DNA of 64,000 nucleotides from Rotaria sordida (Eukaryota; Rotifera; Eurotatoria; Philodinida; Philodinidae). The position numbers were made by a program, and so were the translations under genes. Position 1 is the stretch's first letter. Each line of letters begins with the position of its first letter. Under the pieces are notes generated by a model. It saw only the letters and a program-made list of their open reading frames with translations, ran no database searches and had not been told where the DNA came from. The DNA lies in contig CAJNOL010001063.1 of the NCBI GenBank assembly GCA_905250125.1, positions 18,815 to 82,814 on the forward strand, in the 5' to 3' direction. This document shows, piece after piece, positions 23,448 through 34,980 of the stretch.

Positions 23448-26400
23448 ATGCACATTATAGAACCAGAACGACAAGAACAACAAGAATCGAACAACGACTC
23501 TTCAGATAACCCGGTTGACTTGGAAGAAATTATTGCTAAAAATGGAAATTCACCGACGCTGAATTTAGCATTAAAAGGAATTACTGACCAAAACATAATG
23601 ATTGTGGCTAACACATTACGAAACAATACAGTAAGATCGAACGTTTCTGTTATCGAGAATGATAATATGAAAAATTGTCAAAAATGTATATGATTTACTA
23701 GATTTCTATTACCTTTTCGGGACGTCTTTCTATGCGCTTGATTACTGCACCACATGACACATAAGTTTTGACTTTAATAAAGAAGTACATGCAATTGAGA
23801 CTCAGCATTGGAATTGCACGCATCCAGTTGGGTGCGTCAGATTTTGACGATTTCAATATCATTGAAAACGATTAATTTTGTTCTGCGATGGTCAGATAGT
23901 TTAGCTTTAACGTCTTCGAAAGTCTTCAACTCAGTATTTTCCGTTTTCCTAAAAAGTCAGATATAAATAAGCGCCAAAAGACTCGGTTTATTACATACTT
24001 TTCATACAAGACTTCAGCATTCTGGTAAGAAGGAGATGTTATTATGTGTATGTGTGTAATCTCGAATTCTTGAGCGGAAGCGGATTTGAGTTCTCACAGA
24101 TATGATGTTTGATCAGACATCTAATATTGATATCAAATTTCATATCTTCAATTTTGTTCTAAAATAAATTTTGCACTGATGATTGGTAAGCATGGGCTCA
24201 AATTTTTCGTCAGCATAATGTTTGCTCTGCCCATGGCCAGCGACAGTGGAATTTTTTGTCTATCTCTCAATCAAATGAGCAGTGCTTAATACTTGTTGTA
24301 CTTCCTAGAAAAATACGAACCAACCGCAAACTTTCTCAATTTTACAAAACTTTGATGTCAACTAATGATAGAATAGAGAAAAATAAACTTAAGAAAAACT
24401 TCAGATAAAACTCAATTGGAATTTACTGTAGTTTGGCTGTCATCATTGTTGTCTGGAACAGATGTAACATGAAGTTTTCGCAGTTGACAATGACACTGAA
24501 ACCTAAAAAAATGAAGTTAATTTTTATCTCGATCAATGAATATATTCTAGCTTTGGTTACAATGTCCTACATTTTCAGAACAAAGAAATTGATTAATAAT
24601 TGAAACACAAATGTGCGATAATCGATTCAAGATTTTACTGACGAGAGTAGATCTCCAAGTGATTCATCGCTTTTAAGTCGGGACTATGTGTATTATATAA
24701 TCCATAATGAATTATGAATGTCCGAAAAAGAGTTCGAGCCCATAGCTTATTACTGCCGAGATACTGTACTTTTACAGTATTTTCTAAGTACAGTGCTATG
24801 GCTTACCTCAGGAACATCAGAGAAACTGAGTTTAGAATTTCGACTTGAAACTTTGTATAGTGACAGGCCTTAATGAGAAAGTTTATTGTGAAAGTTTCAA
24901 GGATTCTGAGGTTCTTATTTCAGAATAGGAGCAATTAGAACATCTGAAAGTTTCACAATAAACTATTCTCATTGAGGCCTATAACTATATAAAGTTTCAA
25001 GTTGAAATTCTAAACTCAGCTTTTTCTGATGTTCCTAAGGAAAACCGCGGCGCTGTGCTTAGAAAATATTATACAAGTGTAGTATCTCGACAGCAATAAG
25101 CTATGGGCCTGAACTCTTTTCCGAACATTCATAACTCATTATGGCCTACATAATTTACATAATCTCGACTTAAAAGCAATGGATCACTTCGAGACGTTCC
25201 TTTATGAAAATCCAATAGGGCATAGACAGCACAACTGGCTAATGAGTGTGGAAAAAGTTCAATTCTCACTCAATTTTTCTCAACTCCACTCGATTCTACT
25301 CAGTTGTACTTTTATGAGAACTTGAACAGCTCTTAGACCTACGTTTCAACTCAAAAGCTGATATCAGTGTCTTTCTCCTTATATGCTGTTTTTATGATCA
25401 TCTCATTCACATTAGAGCTATCACTTCCGTGTCGCATTCCTAGGAATATGAAACACATACCAGTCTCACATAAAAAGGTAAGCAAAGTTGCATGAACATC
25501 TTTGTGTATATCAAAACAAGGCTAGAAAAAGTAGTTTGGAATGCATTCTCGTTCCTTAGCAACAAAATGTTCAGAAATGAAAAGTCTCACACTCCTAATT
25601 GGAACATTCTATTAGTCTCGGTTTCTTCATCTCTTCATACAAATACATTATGTCTATTCATATTTCTCATTCCTATTTTTACTTTTTCACATAGACACTT
25701 ACAACCCTCGAGCTCGTAGCTAATCAAATCGGCAACGAAGGGATAAAAATTTTGGCTGATGCTTTGAAAAACAACACAGTGAACTTCTTTTTCTCTTCAA
25801 CATGTACATTATCACCATCATTTCTGCACATAGACACTTACCACACTTGATCTGAGCGCCACTGGTATTGAGGACGAAGCGGCTCAACATTTGGGCAATC
25901 TTTTACGAAAGAACGCAGTGAAATTTTTTTTCTGTTCACTTATCCTATATTTGTATATATTTTTCACACAGACACTTACCACACTTCAGCTTTTTAACAA
26001 TACAATTGGAGTCGAAGGAGCCAAACATCTTGCTAATGGTTTACGAGCAAACACAGTGAATTTCGTTCTCATTTGATCTTTTTCATTTCTATCTTCATTA
26101 TTTTTATAGACGCTGGCTTCGATTGATCTCGGATTGAATAAAATCGGAGAGAAAGGAACAGAACATCTGGCAGATGCTTTACGACACAACATAGTGAACT
26201 TCTTCCTCTCTTTATCTTTGTCATGCTCATTCTCACTTTTTTATATAGGGTCTTAGAGAACTCTACATTCAAGCTAATGAAATAGGAGATAATGGGGTTC
26301 AACATCTGGCTGATGCTTTACAACATAACATAGTAAACCCTTTACCTTCTTCATTTTCTTGATTTTCATTCTCACTTCTTTACATAGAGACTCATCACAC

Positions 26401-27608
26401 TTGGTATTTTTAACAATCAAATTGAAGAGAATGGGATTCAATATTTAGCTGATGCTTTACGTTACAATAATGTAAATTTCTTTCACTTTTCAACTCTCTG
26501 ATTTCCTCTTGACTTTTCCATCCAGACACTCACGACAATCGACCTTCGTGACAATAAAATCGGAAACCAAGGCGCCCGTCATTTGGCTAATGCTTTGAAA
26601 AATAACAAGGTAAGCTTCCATCTCTATTCGTCTTTTTCATTTCCATCTGCACTTCGTTGCATAGACACTAGCCAATCTTCGACTTGATTCAGCTGAAATT
26701 GGAGACGAGGGAGCTGAATATCTCGCTGATGCTCTACAAAATAACATAGTAAATCTATCTTTTTCTCTATACATTACAATTATGCTCATCTTTACTTATT
26801 CAACCAGACGCTCATCACACTTAATCTCGCAGTTAATAAATTAGGAGACAAGGGGATCCGATATCTGAGCGCTGCTTTACAAAAAAATACGGTGAACTTT
26901 TGACTTACTTAGCCTCTCTTATGTTCATTGATACCTCTTCATACAGACACTCACCTTACTAGACCTCGGAAGCAATGAAAGAGCAGTCAACATCGGCCAA
27001 CATTTGGCTGATGCTCTACGATATAACACAGTAATCTTTTTTTTTTCTCTTAGTCTCTAATTTCATCGATACTGCTTCAAAAAGACACTTACGACACTCG
27101 AACTCGGCTGGAATAAAATTGGAGATACAGGAACTGAGTATTTAGCTGATGCTTTATACGAAAATACGGTGATTTGATTTTGACCTTCGTCTCTCTTGTT
27201 ACTTTATGCACTTCTTTACATAGACGCTTAGTAAACTCGACCTCCAGTACGGTAGTATTGAAGAAAAAGGAGCTCGATATCTAGCTGATGTTTTACGAAA
27301 GAACACGGTAAATTTCTTCCTTTGTTCATTACTCTCGATTTCATCTTCATTTTTCCACATAGGGACTTAGAGAACTCAACCTTCAAGGCAATCGAATCGG
27401 AGACGAAGGAGTTCAAACTCTAGCTGATGCTATGAAAAATAACAGGGTAAACTGCTGTATCTACTCATCTCTCACATTCTCATTTTCACTTTTCATACAG
27501 ACGCTTACCAAACTTATCCTCAGATGGAACAATATCGGAGAAGAAGCTCAACAACGCGCCATTGCAACTTTTAAGAAAAATATTGGATTGGAAGTTGAGA
27601 TTGACTGA
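23448..27608 (+). CDS. LRR protein of NLRC3/ribonuclease-inhibitor type, one repeat per exon
   Basis: Fifteen exons, all in phase 0: 23448-23630, then 25695-25778, 25834-25917, 25972-26055, 26110-26193, 26249-26332, 26388-26471, 26526-26609, 26665-26748, 26808-26891, 26947-27030, 27085-27168, 27224-27307, 27363-27446 and 27501-27608. Thirteen exons are exactly 84 nt and encode one 28-residue RI-type repeat (TLxxLxLxxNxIGxxGxxxLADALxxNT). Introns between them are 54, 55 or 59 nt. The product is about 460 aa with no NACHT domain visible. Exon 1 has an acidic, Gln/Glu-rich start and a partial repeat. Intron 1 is about 2.06 kb and holds a palindromic element. LRR arrays of this type bind proteins, often in innate sensing; the specific role is unknown. 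All repeat exons look intact. Confidence 0.88.
24657..25189. mobile_element. Palindromic (snap-back) MITE in intron 1 of the LRR gene
   Basis: The left arm starts AAGTGATTCATCGCTTTTAA and the right arm, reversed, starts AAGTGATCCATTGCTTTTAA. Similarity continues for about 240 bp each side, including GAGTTTAGAATTTC and CATCAG segments, meeting in a short centre near 24915. No coding capacity. The intron position is consistent with tolerated insertion. Confidence 0.85.
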
Positions 27609-28157
27609 TAATAGTTGACAAGGTTAATATTGACTGACAGTGAAGAAATTAATTTAGAAATTTCTTTTAAAAATGCTTTTCAAAATATATTATTCATAAT
27701 GCAGTACGATTTTTACTCTACTAGTCTGTACGAAAAATTGTTACGAAGAACAATTTAAGCGTTGACCTATCAAAGTTTTGATGAAGCATATGAAAAAAGA
27801 AAAAGAATTTCGAACTTCAACGAACAACAGCATTTCACAAGAAATTAAAAATTCCCTCTTCTGTTGAAGGCATAGGTACTGTTACAAGCTAGTTATGGAG
27901 GGACAATCAGCGAATAATCTTTGGTAAACGCTATTTTCATGAGTTCATAACGACATGCACGTAGGACAAGTTCACCCGTATGTATATTTTTCATGATAAT
28001 TGCAGAACATTTTTACAGATATACTCCTATCAAGCATGATATAATATCATTAATAGTCCATCATTCATGTAATCGTTGCCGAAAAACATTAAAATGGATG
28101 CTGCATGGTAGAGTGAAATAACAGATTTGCAGGAGTACCATCCAGAGGTGTTCTAAT
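27609..28157. other. 3' flank of the LRR gene
   Basis: No gene or repeat was recognised. Confidence 0.45.
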
Positions 28158-28200
28158 ACGGTGTGAGTGACAAATGGGTAGTGTCTACACCCACACCCTT
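28158..28200. repeat. Telomere-like hairpin 5
   Basis: Degenerate arms GGTGTGAGTG and CTACACCCACACCC are separated by ACAAATGGGTAGTGT. Confidence 0.6.
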
Positions 28201-28423
28201 CAAATTTTTTCAATTTATTCGGAATAGCATGGAGAACTAGATCACATAATTAAATATTATGTCGACGAGTAATATCTAACATATACCGAGACATCAGCCG
28301 TAGATTATAGCAATTCGCTGGAAAATAGATTAACCTATTTGATGTCCTACTTTGAATAAAATAAAAATGTTGTACGAAGAAGAGAACAGGTCAAAAGATG
28401 AGTTGAATATTTATAATACTTGT

Positions 28424-28970
28424 GATGAAATTGTATGTATTGTTAGTTACTAATATTAGATATATTAGAGCCAAATGACAACTTTCATCATTAAACTAAG
28501 AAATTTCAAATATAGACTTCTGTTACCATGCCTAAACTAAGATACTCGAATTTTAGGATGTTTACATCGTATGTAACGGACTCATAAACCAAAGTTTTAG
28601 CTGGATAGAGCTTATCGAGTTGTATGAGAAAAAGTATGTTTCAAATTCATAATAGCTACGAAAATTAAAATTGTCGATCTATTTCCTAATATAATATGAA
28701 AATAATGTTATGTTGGACTTCTTTGTAAAATATTTCTGTTTTTGAATTTGAAACATACTTTTTCTTATATAACTTGACGAGTTCTACTCAACTATGAGGA
28801 AAAAAGAAAAACCTTCTTCTAAAATTTTGATTTGTGAATACTTTCCATATAATGTAAATATCCTCGAATAACAGAAGCCTATATTTGAAATTTCTTAGTT
28901 TAATGATGAGAGTTATCATTTGACTCTAATATATCTAACATTATTTATTAACAATTGAAATAACTTCATC
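28424..28970. mobile_element. Palindromic MITE
   Basis: The left arm begins GATGAAATTGTATG and the right arm, reversed, begins GATGAAGTTATTTC. Both arms share TTAGATATATTAGAG, AAACTAAGAAATTTCAAATA and AGTATGTTTCAAATTC over about 230 bp. A roughly 90-bp centre separates them. No coding sequence. Confidence 0.85.
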
Positions 28971-29045
28971 GCTAGCCAAAGAATAACTATTTTTAATGTG
29001 TTACATGACGCACATTTTTAACGCCTCACACATGAAAAATATTTT

Positions 29046-29110
29046 TTGAGTGTGGATGAAGAACGCAATCTCTGCAACAGTCATACCCACATCCACACTT
29101 CACACACATA
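29046..29110. repeat. Telomere-like hairpin 6
   Basis: The arm GAGTGTGGATGAAGAACGC and the arm CATACCCACATCCACACTTC have a short loop, CAATCTCTGCAACAGT, between them. Confidence 0.75.
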
Positions 29111-29591
29111 CCTCAATCATTCTTCGAATCTACAATCAGATAAAGATTGGAGAAAATTTTCGATTCATTTCAATATCACTGAAAACTTTTCTCTTGATCA
29201 ATCGAATTTCAAACAAGTCAATCGTTTATGTTGATATAGAATGTGAAATAAGATGAAATATTTGTTCGAGAATCATCGAATTGAATGGATTAGTCTAAAT
29301 AAAAGGACTCATACCGAATGAAAAATTAATTTGAAACAAACAAATCTTTTCTTCTTTATTTATTCGAACATTAAGATCAGAATTCAATTAAGAAGACGCT
29401 CACGATGTTGCCATTATGAATCAGACAAAATTAGAGATTCTCATTATTCTTTTTTTTCTTAACCATCATTGCACAAGAAAGTTGTTTTTTCTGTCGGTTA
29501 ATAAAGGAATACATGACAAGTCCGACGCTATTTAACTGATGGTTAATCTTTGTAGTTGACATACCGTTCGTTGTGCTGAATATCGGAATAT

Positions 29592-30139
29592 TTGTTCAAT
29601 ACGTGCAAAAATTCATTTCTGATGCTCAATGTGACATTTCTCAGGACATACCAATTGTTTGTTTCAAAAAAGTTTGATTTGATTTTAGAAGAAAATTTTT
29701 CGAACTATCTTGAAATAGAAAAGGATTGTATAACACTTTGGTTCGATGAACATGGAGACATCAAAGATGAGATATGTACGATGGGTATGTACTTGATAAC
29801 TAGTCTTCTTCTGAACGCTCCAATCGTACTGTTCTTTTGTTTAGTTTGGCTCAAGGTATAGAAAATGCTGCAACTGTCTGATGTTTCATGACGCCGGATT
29901 ATCAGAAATCTGAGAATTGTCAACTCAAATTGCAATATACAAAGAAAAACCGACACAAACAAATCATTCTATGTATGCTCAATGATACAAAAGTCTCGAA
30001 GACTTCTGACTGTTTGGAACCGTTAACCGGAGAACTAGTGTACATAGACTTCCACGATGTTATCCAATCAAATATTCACTCGAAAACGATAGAACAAATT
30101 CATCGAATAGAAGACCAATCCCTGTCATCGCAATATCGA
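29592..30139 (+). pseudogene. Broken TIR-domain fragment
   Basis: Segments in two frames fit a TIR domain of the kind found in many bdelloid proteins: TLWFDEHGDIKDEI, then after a frame change SLAQGIENAATV, a stop codon, and MTPDYQKSENCQL, followed by KQIILCMLNDTK and LVYIDF. The order and spacing match the TIR beta-strand B, alpha-C and beta-D region. The frameshift near 29850 and the TGA at about 29878 make it a pseudogene unless a short unrecognised intron removes them. An upstream open stretch (29592-29700) may be an earlier exon. TIR domains act in innate signalling or as NADases; no function can be claimed here. Confidence 0.55.
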
Positions 30140-30498
30140 TGATCTGAACAGACATGAATATTTAGTCTAGCTATCGTAGAAAACAAAGAATAGCAAGAAA
30201 AGAAATATTTTTCTAACCAAACTCTGGCGAATCATGAAGACAAAGTATTCACTCATCCACACTTTCCATATAGAGTAGCTAGAACTGTAGTCGAATGTAT
30301 TTAATTTTCGTAATAATCCCTCAAAGTTGATCTAATCACGTGATAAAATTTCGTTTGAATAAGCAAAAAACAGAATATGAATTTCAAATAAAAATATCAA
30401 TACAATTGTCATGATATCGAATGATCCTGCTTGAGATGAACTCGACAAATCTACATGAGATCCAAAGCCAGTTGATATATTTCTCGCTGACGATAAAT
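30140..30498. other. Spacer between the TIR fragment and TFIIS
   Basis: No gene. It is the 3' side of both neighbours, which converge here. Confidence 0.5.
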
Positions 30499-31416
30499 TC
30501 ACCCTCTCCATCGATGACCACAGTTTCTACATAAGACAAATAGAGTCATCGGCTCGTCCCCACTGAGTGTTTGAAGTTCAGAATATGAACAGTTGTGTTT
30601 TTTACATCGCTCACATTGAATTAGATCACTGCCAATGCCTTCATCGACTGCCAATAGACTTTCACGATGAGCTATTTCTTTGAATTTGGCACATTCTTTT
30701 TTCAAAGTATCACTGATCATTTCTTCGGCGGTCATCACAGCCAATCGTTCCGGTGTAATACTACCGAGAAGTACTTTGATACGAAGATCAGGATTTTTCA
30801 AATCTCTCAAATTAAATATTCGACTGCGAATACGACGTCCATACTTAACCGTAGTATCTTTGATTTCTTTGAAGATAACATCTTCGATACGAGCAGACAA
30901 TTTCACTGGATCACCTGAACCTTCAGGAATTCTAGTGACCGACAATGCATTTGCCAGTAGTTCACGTGATTTGAGTCGTATTGTATCAGTTGTTTGCCAT
31001 GGAACATTATTAATCAAAGTGATTGGTTGAGAAGTTTTTTGCCCAATAGTTTTGCTCGCTTCATGACACTGAGTTTTGTTGATAGAGTCCTCTTTCTGCG
31101 GTTGACTATTGCTATAATTAGTCGATGCTATTGACTTATCATCCTTGACCGAAGATGTGGCTACGAAAGGTTTAGGAAGGAGTTTTTTCCAGTTTTTCAA
31201 TAGACTCTTAGTCATTGTGGACAGATCCTCATTGGTAGTAGCTCGTCGTAGTTCATTGACAGTTTTTCCAATACCAGTTTTTTGCAAAATCATCAAAGTA
31301 ATGCGTAGTTCTTGACAGCGAGTAAGCAGTGATCGAGCAACAGATTCGTTCACTTCCGATTTATCAATCATTTTCTTTAACTTTCGATTAATCTTGACAA
31401 TTTCTTCTTCCGTCAT
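30499..31416 (-). CDS. TCEA-like: Transcription elongation factor TFIIS
   Basis: A single-exon frame of 305 aa, the usual TFIIS length. Order: N-terminal helical LW domain (about 1-80), Ser/Gln-rich linker, central domain II (about 145-260, with SRIFNLRDLKNPDLR and MTAEEMISDTLK), and a C-terminal zinc ribbon. Zinc ligands are visible as C268/C271 and C296/C299. The acidic hairpin that enters the RNA polymerase II active site reads LSGDEPMT, keeping Asp287 and Glu288; the usual context is RSADEPMT, so Arg-Ser-Ala is changed. The family restarts backtracked polymerase by stimulating transcript cleavage in the nucleus. A GTAAGT-like site near 31515-31520 (minus) and an AG before the ATG suggest a 5' UTR intron. 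Start chosen at the first ATG before the LW domain. Confidence 0.93.
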   Translation of the reverse strand: MTEEEIVKINRKLKKMIDKSEVNESVARSLLTRCQELRITLMILQKTGIGKTVNELRRATTNEDLSTMTKSLLKNWKKLLPKPFVATSSVKDDKSIASTNYSNSQPQKEDSINKTQCHEASKTIGQKTSQPITLINNVPWQTTDTIRLKSRELLANALSVTRIPEGSGDPVKLSARIEDVIFKEIKDTTVKYGRRIRSRIFNLRDLKNPDLRIKVLLGSITPERLAVMTAEEMISDTLKKECAKFKEIAHRESLLAVDEGIGSDLIQCERCKKHNCSYSELQTLSGDEPMTLFVLCRNCGHRWRG

Positions 31417-32299
31417 GCTTTCTTGATCTAATTCTAAATTTTTGGAAAAAAAACATTCGAGTATTAGCTGTATCTAGGAATACCATGTACAACGCATAGG
31501 TTCCACCTCATACTTACGTAGAAAATCGACGATGTGAAAATTCTTTTAACACACAACTGTTTAAGTACCATTGAAAAATATACCCACTGACGTCACCATT
31601 AGTAGAACGAAAAAAATGAATTCTTTACTATTCAGATGAGTATGTGTCATTTTGTTTGATTTACTTGTGCAATGACAAGCACATAGAGGAAAAAAAAACA
31701 TTATTTTCATATTACTGGGAGAAGAGAAAGCATGTAGTCTGTCCATTATATAGAAAAAAAAATGGGTAGAATAATTTTTGCTAGGGAAATAACACAAGAA
31801 AATTGCTAAATACGACTAATACGCGACCGAATGATACCAATGACGTGCTCGAAAAGTGGACGATGAGGATGCAGATGGCCAAGACTCTCCCGTTTTTCAA
31901 ACAAACTGCGATGAAGCTCGCTATCTTGATGTGTGAGTAGATTTCAACGACGATGGTATATTTGATGACAATACAGAGAGTGTGGGTGTGGATCTTCTCT
32001 CCACCAACCGTAGATACATCCACATCCGTAGTCTTTTGTTGTAGAGCGGGAAGAGAGAGAATACAAATCTTGAAAAAACTTCAGTAAAAACGGATGAAAA
32101 TCAAACATCTAATCTTCCTTATTATTATAATGATGTCGATTGAACAATGAATGAATCAATTCTTTGATTAATTCATCGGCTTGGATGTTTTTTTTAATTC
32201 GTCAACATCAACATAATTCATCATCTTTAATTTTGAAAGTCCCTATATATTGCCAATGATTGGTCTTTCATTAAAAGTAGCTCATTATTTATTAAACCA
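31417..32299. other. Upstream of TFIIS; one telomere-like hairpin
   Basis: Contains the probable TFIIS promoter and 5' UTR on the left. No gene was recognised in the rest apart from the hairpin at 31978-32031. Confidence 0.5.
31978..32031. repeat. Telomere-like hairpin 7
   Basis: The arm GAGTGTGGGTGTGGAT is followed by CTTCTCTCCACCAACCGTAG and the arm ATACATCCACATCCG. Confidence 0.7.
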
Positions 32300-33480
32300 T
32301 TGTCCAATGAATTTTATCATTCAGTCAAACATTTGGTTGATGCATATCAAGAAGATGCTGGTGTATTACCTCGTACTCTAGTTGAATATTCGATCCCTCT
32401 TATTTTAAATAGTAATGCCTCATCATCATCATCATCTAGCACAATATCAACATCTTCATCATTATCTTCCTTGACTATTCAAAAACAAAAAAATTAATAC
32501 ATCAACATATCATCGGTTGAGGCCGTTTTGGCATTACAGAATTATATAATGAAGAGATTTCAGTAGCCATAAAAACATTTTCAATGTCATCTGTTTTATT
32601 AATAGATGAATGTGAATGCATCTTAGTTATCCTTATTTAGTTCATTTACATAGTATAAGTCATTGTGATGATCAACTCTGTTTAATAACTGAATATATAC
32701 ATAACGGATGTCTTCTTATTTGGCTTCATCGACAACAATAATCATCTGCTACATATCTTTTTTCGTCGTCGTTTTGAACTTTTTTTCTCTTCAAATTTGC
32801 CAAACAACGACTTATCTTGAGTCTAAATCGATGATTCATTGAGTTAAAGTGAGGGATTTTGGCATGGCTAGATAGAAATAAGAAAAATATATTTCATATC
32901 ATTTTTTTTTATATTATTCTTTTTCAGATTGATTTCATCATCTTCATCAATGTTCTAAGAGGAAAGATGTGATGCACCTTTTGCACTGTGTTGGTTTTCA
33001 CCTGAAGTATTTCTTCATTGAGAATATAGTTCAAAATCAGACGTTTGGTCTTATGAAATACTTCTTCAGGAAATTTATTCTCTTGGTCAAATTCTTTTTG
33101 GTGAATTTATTTCTAATGATCTTGTTGTTCGATTAATTAACCCTTTGGGGACGGGTTTTTTTTCTGTATATTTCATCATAAATCAATCAACATTTCTATA
33201 TTCTAAAAGAACTTATTATCCATTACTGGATATCTGAATAAAATAACCTAATTACAATCCAAATTATACCAAAAAACTCTTTGATAAATGCATTCACGAA
33301 AACTAGTCTCATATAGGAATCTGTGTGTTTTGAAATGCTAGAGAATCACCATGGCCCTTTTGGGGGGGCCAACCGTCCCTAAAGGGTTAAACAGTACGAA
33401 TATTAGCTGGTCATAAATATTATTCGATCAATCAGATAAAGTATCATGAACAACATAGATGTCTCTATAAAATTGATTTT
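32300..33480 (+). pseudogene. Broken SH2-tyrosine kinase
   Basis: An SH2 tail (YHSVKHLVDAYQEDAG, VLPRTL) is followed by Ser-rich sequence and a kinase domain in fragments: GRFG and VAIKTF (glycine loop and catalytic Lys), TEYIHNGCLL (hinge), VRDFGMAR (DFG motif near 32851), ALCWFSPEV (activation segment end) and SDVWSYEILLQEIYSLGQ (helix F). The layout is that of Src/Csk/Abl-like cytoplasmic tyrosine kinases. Stops (for example TAG at 32637-32639 and TAG just after DFGMAR), a missing HRD loop and a 246-bp MITE at 33141 show it is dead. The sequence after the MITE is no longer clearly kinase. Confidence 0.7.
33141..33386. mobile_element. piggyBac-type MITE with TTAA target duplication
   Basis: The 246-bp element has inverted ends CCCTTTGGGGACGG and CCGTCCCTAAAGGG and is flanked by TTAA at 33137-33140 and 33387-33390. 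TTAA duplication and CCC-starting TIRs are diagnostic of piggyBac-type insertions. No transposase. It interrupts the kinase pseudogene. Confidence 0.9.
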
Positions 33481-33651
33481 CTATCAGCAATTTTGACAAA
33501 TGAAAAATTCCTTCTGTTTGACTTTGACATAGTCTCTTATTACACAATAAAAATTTTTCATTACATTCCTTTTCTCTAAAGCTTATGCTTTTTAATTTAC
33601 CTCGATTGATCTTCTGATTCTTTTTAGAAACCAGTTACTCCTCAACCAACA

Positions 33652-34308
33652 ATGATAATTGAAGAGAATGATATAAAAATTTACCTTGATTGGACATTCA
33701 TTTGTTCATCAAATTCTATTGAACAACCTGTTCCACTAATCCTTGGTTTATATTGTTTGATGAATCCCACATTTCAAACATACCGTACTGCAGTGAAATT
33801 TTTATATGTCTATTTTATGAACGATAAGCAACAACAGTTAAATATCATCCGGAAGTTTTGTAAAGTATATAACATTCAACTTCATGATAATCCTTCTTCA
33901 CCATCTATTACATTGTTGGAACAAACAAAAATTAATAATGTATATTCAACTAATAGACATGAAAACGAGAAAGAACAAAACATGTCTAATGAAGTTCAAA
34001 TGAGAACATCAATTGAACAAACACAGTTTGAACTAATACCATTTGAACAACAACCAACTCCTAGACGTAAATCATATGAAAAACTTGTTTCTGAGCTTTT
34101 ATCTCATGAAATTGATTCATCAAAACAAAAAACAACCCGAAAATCTCCGCCCAAAACGACGTCGACAATAAAGATACATGCACACCTACAACAAAAACTT
34201 TTTTATCAACTCTCTCTATCCCTTCTTTTATCGCGAAGCGTTCGCCGTTTTCGTTATTTTTCTTTTAAAAAAGGCATTCATTTGTTTCCCCTTGCATGTC
34301 TTTTTTAA
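33652..34308 (+). CDS. Hypothetical protein, possibly 3' exon of a larger gene
   Basis: An open frame of 218 codons, possibly preceded in frame by KPVTPQPT after an acceptor at 33627-33628 (TTTTTAG), so it may be an internal exon. The first 90 residues are non-repetitive and protein-like (KIYLDWTFICSSNS, PLILGLYCLMNP, FCKVYNIQLHDN). The middle is polar and Gln/Glu-rich. The last part is basic, then hydrophobic and Phe-rich, and reads like intron or UTR sequence, so the true end is probably earlier. I do not recognise the family. It lies directly after the kinase pseudogene on the same strand and may be a remnant too. Confidence 0.4.
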   Translation: MIIEENDIKIYLDWTFICSSNSIEQPVPLILGLYCLMNPTFQTYRTAVKFLYVYFMNDKQQQLNIIRKFCKVYNIQLHDNPSSPSITLLEQTKINNVYSTNRHENEKEQNMSNEVQMRTSIEQTQFELIPFEQQPTPRRKSYEKLVSELLSHEIDSSKQKTTRKSPPKTTSTIKIHAHLQQKLFYQLSLSLLLSRSVRRFRYFSFKKGIHLFPLACLF

Positions 34309-34980
34309 ACTATTCATTTATCGAGAGAGTTTGTTGCATCAACACATGGAAGATATTCATTCATAGAATTTAATTCGTTTCGTATTCCTCCACATTTTTT
34401 TTATAGTTTTCAATTCTTCTAATTGACCATACTTCGGCATCACCAACATTTCACAATTCTTATTGCAAGTGCACCAGAAATTTCCACCAATAACTTAGCT
34501 AGTGTCAAACATTTTCTTTATAATCAAACGGCGATACACATCCTAATGAAAAGGTCAACAAAATACTCTGGTTCATAAATGTAAGCTCAAAAAAGCGCAA
34601 TATCGGAAAATATGCACGATCCTAAGTATGTCTCCAGCTTCTGTTAGAACGTTAACTAACAATAATTGACATTGACCGTAACACTTACGCTTTCTTTACT
34701 ATTTACAATCAATCCGATGGAAATCACATGTAAATTCTATTCAAACTATTATATAATTCTATTGATTTTATTTTCCATGCCTCATACCAGAATCTATTCG
34801 CACATTCTATTCAGACTATCATATGTTTTTATTTTTTTCTTTATGATCCATCAAAAATAAAATCATTTATGTGTGCGATTCGTATTACGACATATTTGTT
34901 CTTTCATTTGAAATTCATCACATGCAAATTCATTGTAAATTCTTCTCAGACTATTGTATATTTGCATTTCTTTTTTTATT
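34309..34980. other. Gene-free AT-rich stretch
   Basis: No supported gene; weak early copies of the repeat at 34981-35300 may begin near 34700. Confidence 0.45.

Noticed and set aside
30667..31030. Plus-strand frames over the TFIIS gene
   Set aside because: Antisense shadows of a well-supported coding sequence.
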